Origin: DATHTC01 sp035456465 | Lineage (GTDB): Bacteria > Actinomycetota > Thermoleophilia > Gaiellales > Gaiellaceae | NCBI GenBank assembly: GCA_035456465.1 | Contig: DATIDD010000001.1 | Location: 1 to 64,000 of the forward strand | Length of the DNA: 64,000 nt | Direction: 5' to 3' | In this document: positions 24,079 to 31,744 of the stretch, piece after piece | Numbering within the stretch: the stretch's first letter is position 1 | How the letters are laid out: every line of letters begins with the position of its first letter | Notes under the pieces: model-generated | The model's database searches: none | Seen by the model: only the letters and a program-made list of their open reading frames with translations | What the model was told of the DNA's origin: nothing | Translations under genes and position numbers: made by a program

Positions 24079-25227
24079 ATGAGCGAGCGCGGCAGCGACA
24101 TCGAGTTCGACTTCTTCGACGAGCCTCCGACGCAGGAAGCGCCGCCGCGGCGGCGGAGCACGGAGCGGCCGTCGGGGAGGCCGCCGCGTCCGCCGATGCG
24201 TCCCCCGGCGGGATTCACGCCGCTCCTGCGCCTCGTCGGCCTGGTCGCGTTCGCGATCCTGATCATCGTCCTGCTCGTCTTCTGGGTGCAGAGCTGCCGC
24301 AGCGACAGCAAGCGGGACGCGTACCGCGACTACATGGGCGAGATGACCCAGGTCGCGAACGACTCGGAGCAGGTCGGCCGCCAGCTCAACACGGTGCTCA
24401 CGACGCCCGGGATCCGGCAGAACCAGCTCCAGGACCGGCTCGGGGGGCTCGCGCAGCAGCAGGAGCAGGACGTCGCGCGGGCGCGCGAGATCGTGCCGCC
24501 GGGGCCGCTGCGCGAGGAGCACCGCCAGGCGGTGATCGCGCTCGAGATGCGCGTGAGCGGCCTCCGGCGCCTCCAGGACGCGTTCCAGCAGGCCGCGGCG
24601 CGCAACAACGGCGACGAGGCGGGCGCGCTGCTGGCGACGCAGATGCGGCGGTTCGTCGCGGGCGACGTGCTGTGGGAGGACCTGTTCCAGGGATCCGCGG
24701 TCGAGACGCTGAAGCAGGAGGACGTGTCGGGCGTCGAGGTGCCCGCCTCCCAGTTCCTGTCGGATCCGGAGCTCGCGACCGCGCGCGCGATGAAGCCGAT
24801 CTTCGACCGGATCAGCCAGGGCGCCTCCACCGGCGGGACGCCCGCGGGCACGCACGGCAATGGGCTCGTCCAGACCCGGGCGCTCCCGAGCGGCCAGGTC
24901 CTGAAGACGGGCGAGGACAACACGATCGTGGCCACCGCCGACCTCGCCTTCGAGTCGACGGTCGAGAACTCCGGGGACTCGCAGGAGGTGCAGGTCAAGG
25001 TGCGTCTCACCGTCGAGCAGAGCCCGCGTCCGATCGAGAAGCAGGCGACGATCGACATCATCAACCCGGGCGAGCGCAAGACGGTCGTCTTCCGCAACCT
25101 CGGGCAGATCGTCCAGTTCGCGCAGAAGACGCAGGTCGTCGTCGAGGTGGTGCCGGTGAACGGCGAGAAGAACACGAAGAACAACTCGGCGACGTACCCC
25201 GTGATCTTCACGCTGACCCCGCCGTAA
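24079..25227 (+). CDS. Membrane-anchored protein with coiled coil and CARDB-like outer domain
   Basis: 382 residues, unknown function. An acidic then Pro/Arg-rich cytoplasmic start (residues 1-48) precedes one membrane helix (LLRLVGLVAFAILIIVLLVFWV). Outside is a helical region rich in Gln/Arg heptads (about 75-190, for example LQDRLGGLAQQQEQDVARA), then a beta-rich domain (about 255-382) containing VENSGDSQEVQVKVRLTVEQ and INPGERKTVVF, the pattern of CARDB/Ig-like domains, ending TYPVIFTLTPP. Divergent from the polytopic kinase gene, with about 80 nt between starts and a TAGAGT box upstream. The context hints at envelope biology linked to the kinase cluster; this is inference. Confidence 0.72.
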   Translation: MSERGSDIEFDFFDEPPTQEAPPRRRSTERPSGRPPRPPMRPPAGFTPLLRLVGLVAFAILIIVLLVFWVQSCRSDSKRDAYRDYMGEMTQVANDSEQVGRQLNTVLTTPGIRQNQLQDRLGGLAQQQEQDVARAREIVPPGPLREEHRQAVIALEMRVSGLRRLQDAFQQAAARNNGDEAGALLATQMRRFVAGDVLWEDLFQGSAVETLKQEDVSGVEVPASQFLSDPELATARAMKPIFDRISQGASTGGTPAGTHGNGLVQTRALPSGQVLKTGEDNTIVATADLAFESTVENSGDSQEVQVKVRLTVEQSPRPIEKQATIDIINPGERKTVVFRNLGQIVQFAQKTQVVVEVVPVNGEKNTKNNSATYPVIFTLTPP

Positions 25228-25234
25228 CGGCATG

Positions 25235-25254
25235 CCGGGGGCTGGCCCCGGCCG
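25235..25254 (+). repeat. 20-nt GC-rich hairpin repeat, copy 1
   Basis: CCGGGGGCTGGCCCCGGCCG, identical to the copy at 25351. It forms a CCGGGG/CCCCGG stem and lies 8 nt after the stop of the coiled-coil protein gene, so it may act as a terminator. Confidence 0.6.
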
Positions 25255-25350
25255 TGTCCGTCCCTGACGTGTGGCCGTCGGCCGTGCTGCGGCCGCGATC
25301 GGCTTCTCGAGGTGACCTGCGCCGGCGGCGGCCGTGCGTTCGGGACACGT

Positions 25351-25370
25351 CCGGGGGCTGGCCCCGGCCG
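25351..25370 (+). repeat. 20-nt GC-rich hairpin repeat, copy 2
   Basis: Identical to 25235-25254 and placed 14 nt before the -10 box of the next gene. The 96 nt between the copies hold no gene that I can see. Confidence 0.6.
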
Positions 25371-25383
25371 CCGCCGTCGGCAC

Positions 25384-25389
25384 TACCCT
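25384..25389 (+). promoter_or_regulatory. -10 box of a probable leaderless promoter
   Basis: TACCCT, 7 nt before the GTG at 25397; no Shine-Dalgarno between. Confidence 0.5.
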
Positions 25390-25396
25390 GTTGCGC

Positions 25397-25873
25397 GTGT
25401 CCGCCGACACCGCAGGGTGGATCGCGATCGCCGCGGGCGTGCTCGCCGTCGTCGCGGTCGCGCTCGCCGGCTGGGCATGGCTCGCGCTCCGCCGGACGCG
25501 CGCCTCGCAGGCCGTCCTCCTCGGCGGGGGTAAGGCCGACCTGGTCGACTTCGCCGTCTCGCTCCAGGGGCGGATCGACGACCTCCACAAGGCCGTCGAC
25601 GAGGTCGCGGCGGGCCTCGCCCGCGTCGACCGCCGGCTGGACGGTGCCGTCGCGCGCACCTCGATCGTGCGCTACGACGCCTACGAGGGCACCGGCGGCC
25701 AGCAGTCGGCGACGATCGCCCTGCTCGACTCGTCGCGCACCGGCGTCGTGCTGAGCGCGATCCAGGGCCGCGACTACGCCCGCATCTACGTGAAGGAGCT
25801 CGACCGCGGCCGCGCCCCCGTCGCCCTCTCACCCGAGGAGCGCGAGGCGGTCGAGCGCGCCATGAGCAGCTGA
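25397..25873 (+). CDS. DUF4446 family membrane-anchored protein
   Basis: 158 residues. An N-terminal membrane helix (GWIAIAAGVLAVVAVALAGWAWLAL) is followed by a coiled-coil stretch (VDFAVSLQGRIDDLHKAVDEV) and a compact domain with IVRYDAYEGTGGQQSATIAL and YVKELDRGRAPVALSPEE, which is the DUF4446 pattern. The family is widespread in Gram-positive bacteria, often near chromosome or envelope genes, and its function is unknown. GTG 25397 is chosen on the -10 box 7 nt upstream; the longer reading starts inside the repeat region. Confidence 0.8.
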   Translation: MSADTAGWIAIAAGVLAVVAVALAGWAWLALRRTRASQAVLLGGGKADLVDFAVSLQGRIDDLHKAVDEVAAGLARVDRRLDGAVARTSIVRYDAYEGTGGQQSATIALLDSSRTGVVLSAIQGRDYARIYVKELDRGRAPVALSPEEREAVERAMSS

Positions 25874-25943
25874 GGCACCAACCCGCGAGCCTCCGCTGCG
25901 TCCGCGGGGAGACCCGTGACGCCGCTGCTACCGTTTCGCCAGG

Positions 25944-26477
25944 TTGCAGCACGTTCTCGTCCTGAACGCGAGCTACGAGCCGCTCAACGTGACCACGGTG
26001 CGTCGCGCGCACGTGCTCGTGTACAAGGGGAAGGCCGAGGTGGTCGAGGAGCTCGACCGACCACTCCACGCGGCCTCGGACACGTATCCGTGGCCGCACG
26101 TCATCCGACTCGTCACCTACGTTCGCGTCCCGAGAGCCGTCCAGCGCAAGATCTCGCGCCGCGCCCTCTTCGCCCGTGACGGCTGGCGCTGCGTCTACTG
26201 CGGCGCCGGCGGCCGGCTCACGCTCGACCACGTCGTCCCGCGCAGCCGTGGCGGCGAGTCGTCGTGGGAGAACGTGGTCACGAGCTGCGCCGCGTGCAAC
26301 CACAAGAAGGGCGACCGGCTGCTCGAGGAGCTCCACATGACGCTCTCGATCAAGCCGCGGCCGCCGGCGCCGGTGCTCTTCATCCAGATCGCGGCGCCGA
26401 GGATCCCGGACCGCTGGGAGCCGTACCTCGTGGGGTACGGGACGAACACGCGCGCCCGCCCCGCCGCGGCGGCCTAG
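25944..26477 (+). CDS. HNH endonuclease family protein
   Basis: 177 residues with a TTG start. N-terminal segment VLVLNASYEPLNVTTVRRA is the conserved opening of a widespread actinobacterial/cyanobacterial HNH family. The nuclease core is CVYCGAGGRLTLDHVVPRSR with the DH pair of the HNH motif, then ENVVTSCAACNHKKGDRLLE; two CxxC pairs bind a structural zinc. Members are stand-alone and of unknown cellular substrate; they are not restriction enzymes in any proven case I can name. TACCGT lies 9 nt before the TTG. Its stop codon overlaps that of the convergent rhodanese gene in a CTAG. Confidence 0.85.
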   Translation: MQHVLVLNASYEPLNVTTVRRAHVLVYKGKAEVVEELDRPLHAASDTYPWPHVIRLVTYVRVPRAVQRKISRRALFARDGWRCVYCGAGGRLTLDHVVPRSRGGESSWENVVTSCAACNHKKGDRLLEELHMTLSIKPRPPAPVLFIQIAAPRIPDRWEPYLVGYGTNTRARPAAAA

Positions 26478-27184
26478 CCGAGCTCGCGCGGCAGCTCGGG
26501 GCGCTGCTCCCACTCGCTCCACGAGCCGGGGTAGAGCCGGCCGTCGCGGCCCGCGAGCCACATGCGGTGCAGGACGATGCAGGCGGTCACGCCCGAGCCG
26601 CAGTAGGCCACGAGCTCTCCCTCCGGCAGCGCGGGCAGCGGCTCCTGCCACGGTGCGCTGACGGCTCCGGGGATGCGCCCCGGGACGCGGTCGATCTCGT
26701 TCGGCTCGCCGCGGAAGCGCGACGCCGCCCTCGCGTCGACGACCACCAGCGCCGGGTCCACGAGTCGTGCCGCGAGCTCGTCGCGCCCGATCGTGTCGCC
26801 GCTCCTCGGGCGCGGAACGAAGCGTTCCGGCTCGATCGTCTCCTCGCCCGCCCGGAGCTCGCCGCCCCAGGCGTCGAGCCCGCCGAGGAGCACGGCGCAC
26901 CGGTCGTGGCCGAAGTGGCGCAGGAGCCACCAGAGCCGCTCCGCGCCGCCGCCGGCCCCGTACGCGACGACGAACGTGTCGTCGCCGATCCCCGCCCGTC
27001 CGGCGGCTGCCGCGAACGCGTCCGGCGCCGGCAGCGGATGGCGCCCGCCTTCGCCCGGCGGCCCCGCGAGATCGGCGTCGAGGTCGAGGAAGCTCGCGCC
27101 GGGGACGTGCCCGGCGAGGTGGGCGCGGCGGCCGGCCGCGGGGTCTCCGAGCTCGTAGCGACAGTCGACGAAGCGGTAGCGCAC
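26474..27184 (-). CDS. Sulfurtransferase with two rhodanese domains
   Basis: 236 residues, GTG start. Two rhodanese-fold repeats: an inactive N-terminal one (FVDCRYELGD to GGLDAWGGELR) and a catalytic C-terminal one with ALVVVDARAASRFRGE and the active loop CGSGVTA, where the cysteine takes up the sulfane sulfur. The loop is close to CGSGVTA/CGTGVTA of thiosulfate and 3-mercaptopyruvate sulfurtransferases. It is somewhat shorter than the usual 280 residues. Divergent from argC with the ARG-box region between. Confidence 0.88.
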   Translation of the reverse strand: MRYRFVDCRYELGDPAAGRRAHLAGHVPGASFLDLDADLAGPPGEGGRHPLPAPDAFAAAAGRAGIGDDTFVVAYGAGGGAERLWWLLRHFGHDRCAVLLGGLDAWGGELRAGEETIEPERFVPRPRSGDTIGRDELAARLVDPALVVVDARAASRFRGEPNEIDRVPGRIPGAVSAPWQEPLPALPEGELVAYCGSGVTACIVLHRMWLAGRDGRLYPGSWSEWEQRPELPRELG

Positions 27185-27202
27185 GCCGGCGGCAGCCTAG
27201 CG

Positions 27203-27237
27203 TTTGCATAAACAGTGCATACAAGGCATCATATGCA
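27203..27237 (+). promoter_or_regulatory. ARG-box-like operator and promoter of argC
   Basis: An AT-rich 35-nt island in otherwise GC-rich DNA. TGCAT-type half sites occur at 27205-27209 (TGCAT), 27216-27220 (TGCAT), 27225-27229 (GGCAT) and 27233-27237 (ATGCA, inverted), roughly one helical turn apart, as expected for the hexameric ArgR repressor. A promoter fits inside it: TTGCAT (27204-27209), 17 nt, CATCAT (27227-27232), 8 nt before the argC start. ArgR bound with arginine would cover the promoter. argR is the fifth gene of the operon. Confidence 0.7.
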
Positions 27238-27240
27238 GCC

Positions 27241-28251
27241 TTGCCCACGACCACCGCCATCCTCGGCGCGTCCGGCTACGCCGGCCAGGAGCTCCTCGAC
27301 CGCGTGCTCGTGCACCCGGAGCTCGAGCTGGTCGCACTCGGCTCCGACTCCCTCGCCGGCGCCCCCGCGAGCGCGCTCGACCCCCGTCTTGGACGCAGTC
27401 CCGGCCGCAACGGCGACTCCTCGCTGCCGGCGTTCGTCCCGAACGACGATGCGCTCGCTGCCGGCGCGGACGTCGTGTTCCTGTGCCTCGGCCACGAGGA
27501 GGCGGCCGCGCTCACGCCGCCCGGCGACGGGATCGTCGTCGACCTCTCCGGAGCGCACCGCCTCCTCGACCCCGAGCTCTACCCGGCCTGGTACGGGTTC
27601 TCGCACCCCGCGCCCGACGCGCTCGCCGCCTGGGAGTACGCGCTGCCCGAGCTCGGGGCGCCGCGCGGCCGGCTGCTCGCGAATCCGGGCTGCTACGCGA
27701 CCGCGATCCTGCTCGCGCTCCATCCGCTCCGCGACGCGATCGAGCGGGACGGGATCGCCGTCGATGCGAAGTCGGGCGTGTCGGGAGCCGGGCGCATCCC
27801 CCGGCCCTCGTCCCATGCCGGCGCCGTGCTGGAGAACGTGGCCCCGTACCGGATCGGGCGCCACCAACACGTCCCGGAGGTCGACCGCGCCCTCGGCTTC
27901 CCCGTCTGCTTCGCGCCGCATCTGCTGCCCGTCCGCCGCGGCCTGATCGCGACGTGCTTCGTGCGGCCGCTCCCCGGGGGCGACCTCCGCGGCCTGCTGG
28001 ACGACGCGTACACGGACAGCCACGTCGTGGCGCTCCTGCCCGAGGACGTGGCGCCCGAGCTGGCGCGCGTGCAGGGGACGGACGCGGCCGAGCTGAACGT
28101 GTTCGAGGACGTGGGCACCGGGCTCGCCGTCGTCGTGTGCGCCCTCGACAACCTCGGCAAGGGCGCGGCGGGACAGGCGGTGCAGAACGCGAACCTCGCA
28201 CTCGGGCTCGAGCCGACCGCCGGCCTGCGGCTCTCGGGGGTGCTCGTGTGA
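27241..28251 (+). CDS. argC: N-acetyl-gamma-glutamyl-phosphate reductase
   Basis: 336 residues, normal length. Step 3 of arginine biosynthesis: NADPH reduction of N-acetylglutamyl phosphate to the semialdehyde. NAD-binding ILGASGYAGQELL at the N-terminus, VVDLSGAHRLL, and the catalytic cysteine in LLANPGCYATAILL; DAKSGVSGAGR follows. The start is a TTG; no other in-frame start fits after the operator. Probably leaderless or nearly so, since the predicted -10 box ends 8 nt earlier. First gene of argCJBDRGH. Confidence 0.95.
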   Translation: MPTTTAILGASGYAGQELLDRVLVHPELELVALGSDSLAGAPASALDPRLGRSPGRNGDSSLPAFVPNDDALAAGADVVFLCLGHEEAAALTPPGDGIVVDLSGAHRLLDPELYPAWYGFSHPAPDALAAWEYALPELGAPRGRLLANPGCYATAILLALHPLRDAIERDGIAVDAKSGVSGAGRIPRPSSHAGAVLENVAPYRIGRHQHVPEVDRALGFPVCFAPHLLPVRRGLIATCFVRPLPGGDLRGLLDDAYTDSHVVALLPEDVAPELARVQGTDAAELNVFEDVGTGLAVVVCALDNLGKGAAGQAVQNANLALGLEPTAGLRLSGVLV

Positions 28252-29411
28252 GCGTCACGGCCGCGCGCGGCTTCGAGGCGGCAGGCGTGCGGGCCGGGAT
28301 CCGCCGCAGCGCGCCCGACCTCGCCCTCGTCCGCTCCACCGCGCCCGCCGTCGGAGCGGCCCTCTTCACCGCCAACCGCGTCCAGGCGGCGCCCGTGGTC
28401 GTGTCGAAGGAGCATCTCGCCGTGACCGCGCCCCAGGCCGTCGTCGTGAACGCCGGGGTCGCGAACGCGGCCACGGGCGCCGACGGCGTGGCCGCCGCCC
28501 GTGCGACCGCCGCCGCCGCGGCCGGGCTCCTCGCGCTCGAGCCCGAGCAGGTGCTGGTCCTCTCCACGGGCGTGATCGGCGTGCCGCTCCCGCTCGGGAA
28601 GGTCGTCGCCGGGCTCCGTGCGGCCGCGGCGGCGCTCTCGCCGGCCGGCGGCCGCGCCGCCGCGGACGCCATCCTCACCACCGACTCGGGCCCGAAGCAG
28701 GCGCTGGTCGAAGGCCCGGGCTTCGCCGTCGGCGGCATGGCCAAGGGCGCCGGGATGATCCACCCCTGCCTCGCGACGATGCTCGCCGTCCTCACCACGG
28801 ACTACCCGCTCGACGCGGCCGCGGCGGCTGCCTTCCTCCGGGCCGCGGTCGACGGCTCCTTCAACCGCATCTCCGTCGACGGCGAGTGCTCGACGAACGA
28901 CGCCGTCGTGCTGCTCGCGAACGGGGCGAGCGGCATCGCGCGGACGCCCGAGGCGGACGCGGCGTTCGCCGCCGCGCTCGAGGCCGTTTGCGCCGACCTC
29001 GCCGGGCAGATCGTCGCCGACGGCGAGGGCGCGACCGTTCTCCTCGAGATCGGCGTCGAGGGCGCCGCCAGCGACGACGAGGCCCGGGCGATCGCACGCC
29101 GGATCGCGACCTCGCCGCTCGTGAAGACGGCCGCCTTCGGCCGCGACCCGAACTGGGGCCGCGTGCTCGCCGCCGCCGGGTCCGCGCCCTGGAACGGAGG
29201 CTTCGCACGGCTCGACCCGGAGCGCCTGACCGTCGCCTTCAACGGTACGGCCGTGTTCGACGCAGGCGCGCCCGCCGGTGCGTCGCCGGTGCTCGAGGGC
29301 GCCGCCTGCCGGATCGACCTCGACCTCGGTCTCGGGGCCGGGGCCGCGTCCTACCTCGCCTCCGACCTCTCCTACGACTACGTGCGGATCAACGCGGAGT
29401 ACCGGACGTGA
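28248..29411 (+). CDS. argJ: Bifunctional ornithine acetyltransferase / N-acetylglutamate synthase
   Basis: 387 residues. Recycles the acetyl group from acetylornithine to glutamate; many homologues can also use acetyl-CoA. The autocleavage site is seen in KGAGMIHPCLATMLAVLTTD: cleavage before T177 gives the two subunits and the N-terminal threonine nucleophile. SVDGECSTNDAVVLLANG and KTAAFGRDPNWGRVLAAAG are family signatures. GTG start at a GTGA overlap with argC. Its presence means the operon uses the cyclic acetyl pathway. Confidence 0.95.
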   Translation: MSVTAARGFEAAGVRAGIRRSAPDLALVRSTAPAVGAALFTANRVQAAPVVVSKEHLAVTAPQAVVVNAGVANAATGADGVAAARATAAAAAGLLALEPEQVLVLSTGVIGVPLPLGKVVAGLRAAAAALSPAGGRAAADAILTTDSGPKQALVEGPGFAVGGMAKGAGMIHPCLATMLAVLTTDYPLDAAAAAAFLRAAVDGSFNRISVDGECSTNDAVVLLANGASGIARTPEADAAFAAALEAVCADLAGQIVADGEGATVLLEIGVEGAASDDEARAIARRIATSPLVKTAAFGRDPNWGRVLAAAGSAPWNGGFARLDPERLTVAFNGTAVFDAGAPAGASPVLEGAACRIDLDLGLGAGAASYLASDLSYDYVRINAEYRT

Positions 29412-30076
29412 GCCTCCTCGTGGTCAAGTGCGGCGGCGCGCGCGCCGCGGATGTCGCCGCCGAGATCCGGGGGCTGTGCGCGCAGGGCGACGGCGTCGTC
29501 GTCGTCCACGGCGCCGGGCCGCAGATCTCCCGTGCGATGGCCGCTCGGGGCCTCGAGGTGACGTTCGTCCGCGGGCGCCGCGTGACGACGCCCGAGGCGC
29601 TCGCGGTCGTCGAGGAGGAGCTCGCGGCGGTGAACCGTGCGCTCGCCTCCGCGCTCGGCCCGCGCGCGATCGGACTCCGCGGCGACGTGATCGGGCTGCG
29701 CGCCGAGCGGGTGCCGGAGCTCGGCCTCGTCGGCGACGCGCGGCCGTGCCGGCCGCCGGCGGTCGTCGCCGCCGTGGCCTCGCGGTACCTCCCTGTGGTC
29801 GCGCCGCTCGCCGTCGGGCCGCTGAACGTGAACGCCGACGACGCCGCCGCCGCGCTGGCGATCGGGCTCGAGGCCGACCGCCTCGTGTTCCTGAGCGACG
29901 TGCCGGGCGTCCTCCACGAGGGCGCGGTCGTCGGCGCGCTGGAGGCCGACGAGGCCGACCGGCTGCTCGGCGCCGGGGCGTTCGAGGGCGGGATCGTCCC
30001 CAAGCTCACGGCGGCGGTTCGCGCGGCCCGCCTGGGCGTCGCCGCGGCGATCGGCGAGACGGCGGTGACGACATGA
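29408..30076 (+). CDS. argB: Acetylglutamate kinase (short form)
   Basis: 222 residues, clearly shorter than the usual 260-300. Amino-acid kinase fold: LLVVKCGGARAADVAAEI (phosphate-binding lysine and glycines), VVVVHGAGPQIS, NVNADDAAAALA, and the Lys in GIVPKLTAAV near the end. Phosphorylates N-acetylglutamate with ATP. The shortening falls in the N-terminal and middle loops, and the long N-terminal helix that makes arginine-sensitive hexamers is absent, so feedback inhibition by arginine may be weak. GTGA and ATGA overlaps on both sides. Confidence 0.9.
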   Translation: MSLLVVKCGGARAADVAAEIRGLCAQGDGVVVVHGAGPQISRAMAARGLEVTFVRGRRVTTPEALAVVEEELAAVNRALASALGPRAIGLRGDVIGLRAERVPELGLVGDARPCRPPAVVAAVASRYLPVVAPLAVGPLNVNADDAAAALAIGLEADRLVFLSDVPGVLHEGAVVGALEADEADRLLGAGAFEGGIVPKLTAAVRAARLGVAAAIGETAVTT

Positions 30077-31206
30077 GCGTGCTCGAGGCGCCGCTGCTCC
30101 CCGTGTACGGACGCGCGCCGCTGACGCTCGTCGAGGGCGAGGGCTGCTGGGTCGTCGACGCCGGCGGCCGCCGCCTGCTCGACTTCGCCGCCGGGATCGC
30201 CGTCGTCGGCCTCGGCCACCGCCACCCGGCGGCGCTCGCCGCCGCGCACGCCCAGCTCGACCGGCTGTGGCACGCGTCGAACCTCGTCTCGACGGAGCCT
30301 CAGGCGGCGCTCGCAGAGCGACTCGTCGGCCGGTTCGGCGGCGGGGCCGCCTTCTTCTGCAACTCGGGCGCCGAGGCCGTCGAGGCTGCCTGGAAGCTTG
30401 CGCGGAAGGCGACCGGCCGGTCCGGCGCGGTCGCGCTCACGGGCTCGTTCCACGGCCGCACCGCCGGCGCGCTTGCGCTGACCGGGCAGCCGCCGAAGCG
30501 CGCCGCGTTCGAGCCGCTCGTCCCCTCGGTCCGCTTCGCGAAGCCGAACGACGCCGCTTCGCTGGCCGCGGCCGTCGGGCCCGACACCGGCCTGATCGTG
30601 CTGGAGCCGGTGCTCGGCGAGGGCGGCGTGGTGCCGCTCGAGCGGGGCTTCGTCGCCGCGGCGGCCGAGCTCGCGGCCGGGACGGGGGCGCTGCTCTGCC
30701 TCGACGAGGTGCAGACCGGCGTCGGCCGGACGGGAACCTTCTTCGCCTACGAGCGCCTCGGGATCGAGCCCGATCTCGTCACGCTCGCCAAGGGCCTCGC
30801 GAACGGGCTCCCGATCGGCTGTCTGCTCGTCGCCGACGCGCACGTGTCCGCGCTCGCCGTCGGCGACCACGGCTCGACGTTCGGCGGCAACCCGGTCTCC
30901 TGCGCGGCCGCGTGCGCGGTCGTCGACGCCGTCGACGACGCCCTGCTCGCGCACGTGGACGAGCAGGGCGCGCGGCTGCTCGCCTGCCTCGGCGTCCTTC
31001 CCGGCGTCCGCGAGGCTCGCGGGGCGGGCCTGCTCGTGGGCGCCGTGCTCGACCGGGCGGCAGCGCCGGTGGTGGACGCCTGTCGCGAGTCCGGCCTGCT
31101 CGTGCTGAGCGCCGGCGACGACGTGCTCCGGCTCGCGCCGCCGCTCACGGTCTCCGCCGACGAGGTCGACCTCGCGCTGGCGACGCTCGCCGAGGTGCTG
31201 GCGTGA
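30073..31206 (+). CDS. argD: Acetylornithine aminotransferase
   Basis: 377 residues. Class III PLP aminotransferase: FFCNSGAEAVEAAWKLAR, LTGSFHGRTAGALALTG, LCLDEVQTGVGRTG and TLAKGLANGLPIG with the cofactor lysine K240. Converts N-acetylglutamate semialdehyde to acetylornithine. The operon position makes this call firm compared with the GabT-like enzyme at 5615. Confidence 0.95.
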   Translation: MSVLEAPLLPVYGRAPLTLVEGEGCWVVDAGGRRLLDFAAGIAVVGLGHRHPAALAAAHAQLDRLWHASNLVSTEPQAALAERLVGRFGGGAAFFCNSGAEAVEAAWKLARKATGRSGAVALTGSFHGRTAGALALTGQPPKRAAFEPLVPSVRFAKPNDAASLAAAVGPDTGLIVLEPVLGEGGVVPLERGFVAAAAELAAGTGALLCLDEVQTGVGRTGTFFAYERLGIEPDLVTLAKGLANGLPIGCLLVADAHVSALAVGDHGSTFGGNPVSCAAACAVVDAVDDALLAHVDEQGARLLACLGVLPGVREARGAGLLVGAVLDRAAAPVVDACRESGLLVLSAGDDVLRLAPPLTVSADEVDLALATLAEVLA

Positions 31207-31670
31207 CGCGCCGCGAGCGGCACGGCGCGATCCTGCGGCTCGTCCACGAGCGCGAGATCGCCACCCAGAGCCAGCTCGTCGAGGAGCTGCGCCGCGAGGG
31301 CTTCGACGTCGTCCAGACCACCATCTCCCGCGACGTGCACGAGCTCGGCCTGACCAAGGTCCGGGCACAGAGCGGTCGCCTCGTCTACGCCGCGGCCGGC
31401 TCCGGCGTCGACGCGGGGCGCCTGCGCGCACTCCGCGCGGCGCTCCGCGACTACGCGCTCGCGTTCGAGCCCACCGGCGGCCTGCTCGTGATCCGCACGC
31501 CGCCCGGCTTCGCCGCCCCTCTCGCCGAGGCGATCGACCAGGCCGCGCATCCGCTCGTCGCCGGGACGATCGCCGGCGAGAACACGATCTTCGTCGCCGC
31601 CCGCGACGGCCTCCCGGCCGAGCGGCTGCGCGACGACCTTCGCACCCACCTCCTGGAAGGAGCCGCATGA
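31203..31670 (+). CDS. argR: Arginine repressor
   Basis: 155 residues, normal length. N-terminal winged helix RRERHGAILRLVHEREIATQ and QTTISRDVHELGLTKV (recognition helix with SRD), then the C-terminal oligomerisation domain with the arginine-binding region GTIAGENTIFVAARDG. Represses arg genes when arginine is plentiful. Being inside the operon gives autoregulation through the ARG box before argC. Its stop overlaps the start of a leader ORF before argG (ATGA). Confidence 0.95.
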   Translation: MTRRERHGAILRLVHEREIATQSQLVEELRREGFDVVQTTISRDVHELGLTKVRAQSGRLVYAAAGSGVDAGRLRALRAALRDYALAFEPTGGLLVIRTPPGFAAPLAEAIDQAAHPLVAGTIAGENTIFVAARDGLPAERLRDDLRTHLLEGAA

Positions 31671-31744
31671 CCCGCACCGCCGTCCTCCGGCACGGGAGAA
31701 CCCATGGCTCCCCCGTGTGCCCCCTCCTTCCGGAGTCGGCATGA
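31667..31744 (+). CDS. Possible 25-residue leader ORF between argR and argG
   Basis: ATG preceded by GGAAGGAG at 4-nt spacing, a stronger ribosome site than that of argG. The start overlaps the argR stop (ATGA) and its own TGA overlaps the argG start (ATGA), so it bridges the gap exactly. The first seven residues, MTRTAVL, equal the first seven of ArgG: 19 of 21 bases match 31741-31761, a duplicated gene start 74 nt apart. Arginine codons stand at positions 3, 8 and 11, the last being AGA, a codon I find rarely used here. A stem (GGCAC/GTGCC and GGGAG/CTCCC, 31689-31721) lies within it. Confidence 0.4.
   Translation: MTRTAVLRHGRTHGSPVCPLLPESA

Noticed and set aside
21064..25659. Minus-strand open frame of about 1500 codons appearing to fuse many genes to FhaB
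   Set aside because: Only the last 171 codons are FhaB; the rest is antisense or out of frame to fhaA, the polytopic kinase and the two membrane proteins.
25944..26477. HNH protein as part of a defence system or mobile intron
   Set aside because: No methylase, specificity subunit, reverse transcriptase or other defence gene is nearby; the protein belongs to a common stand-alone family.
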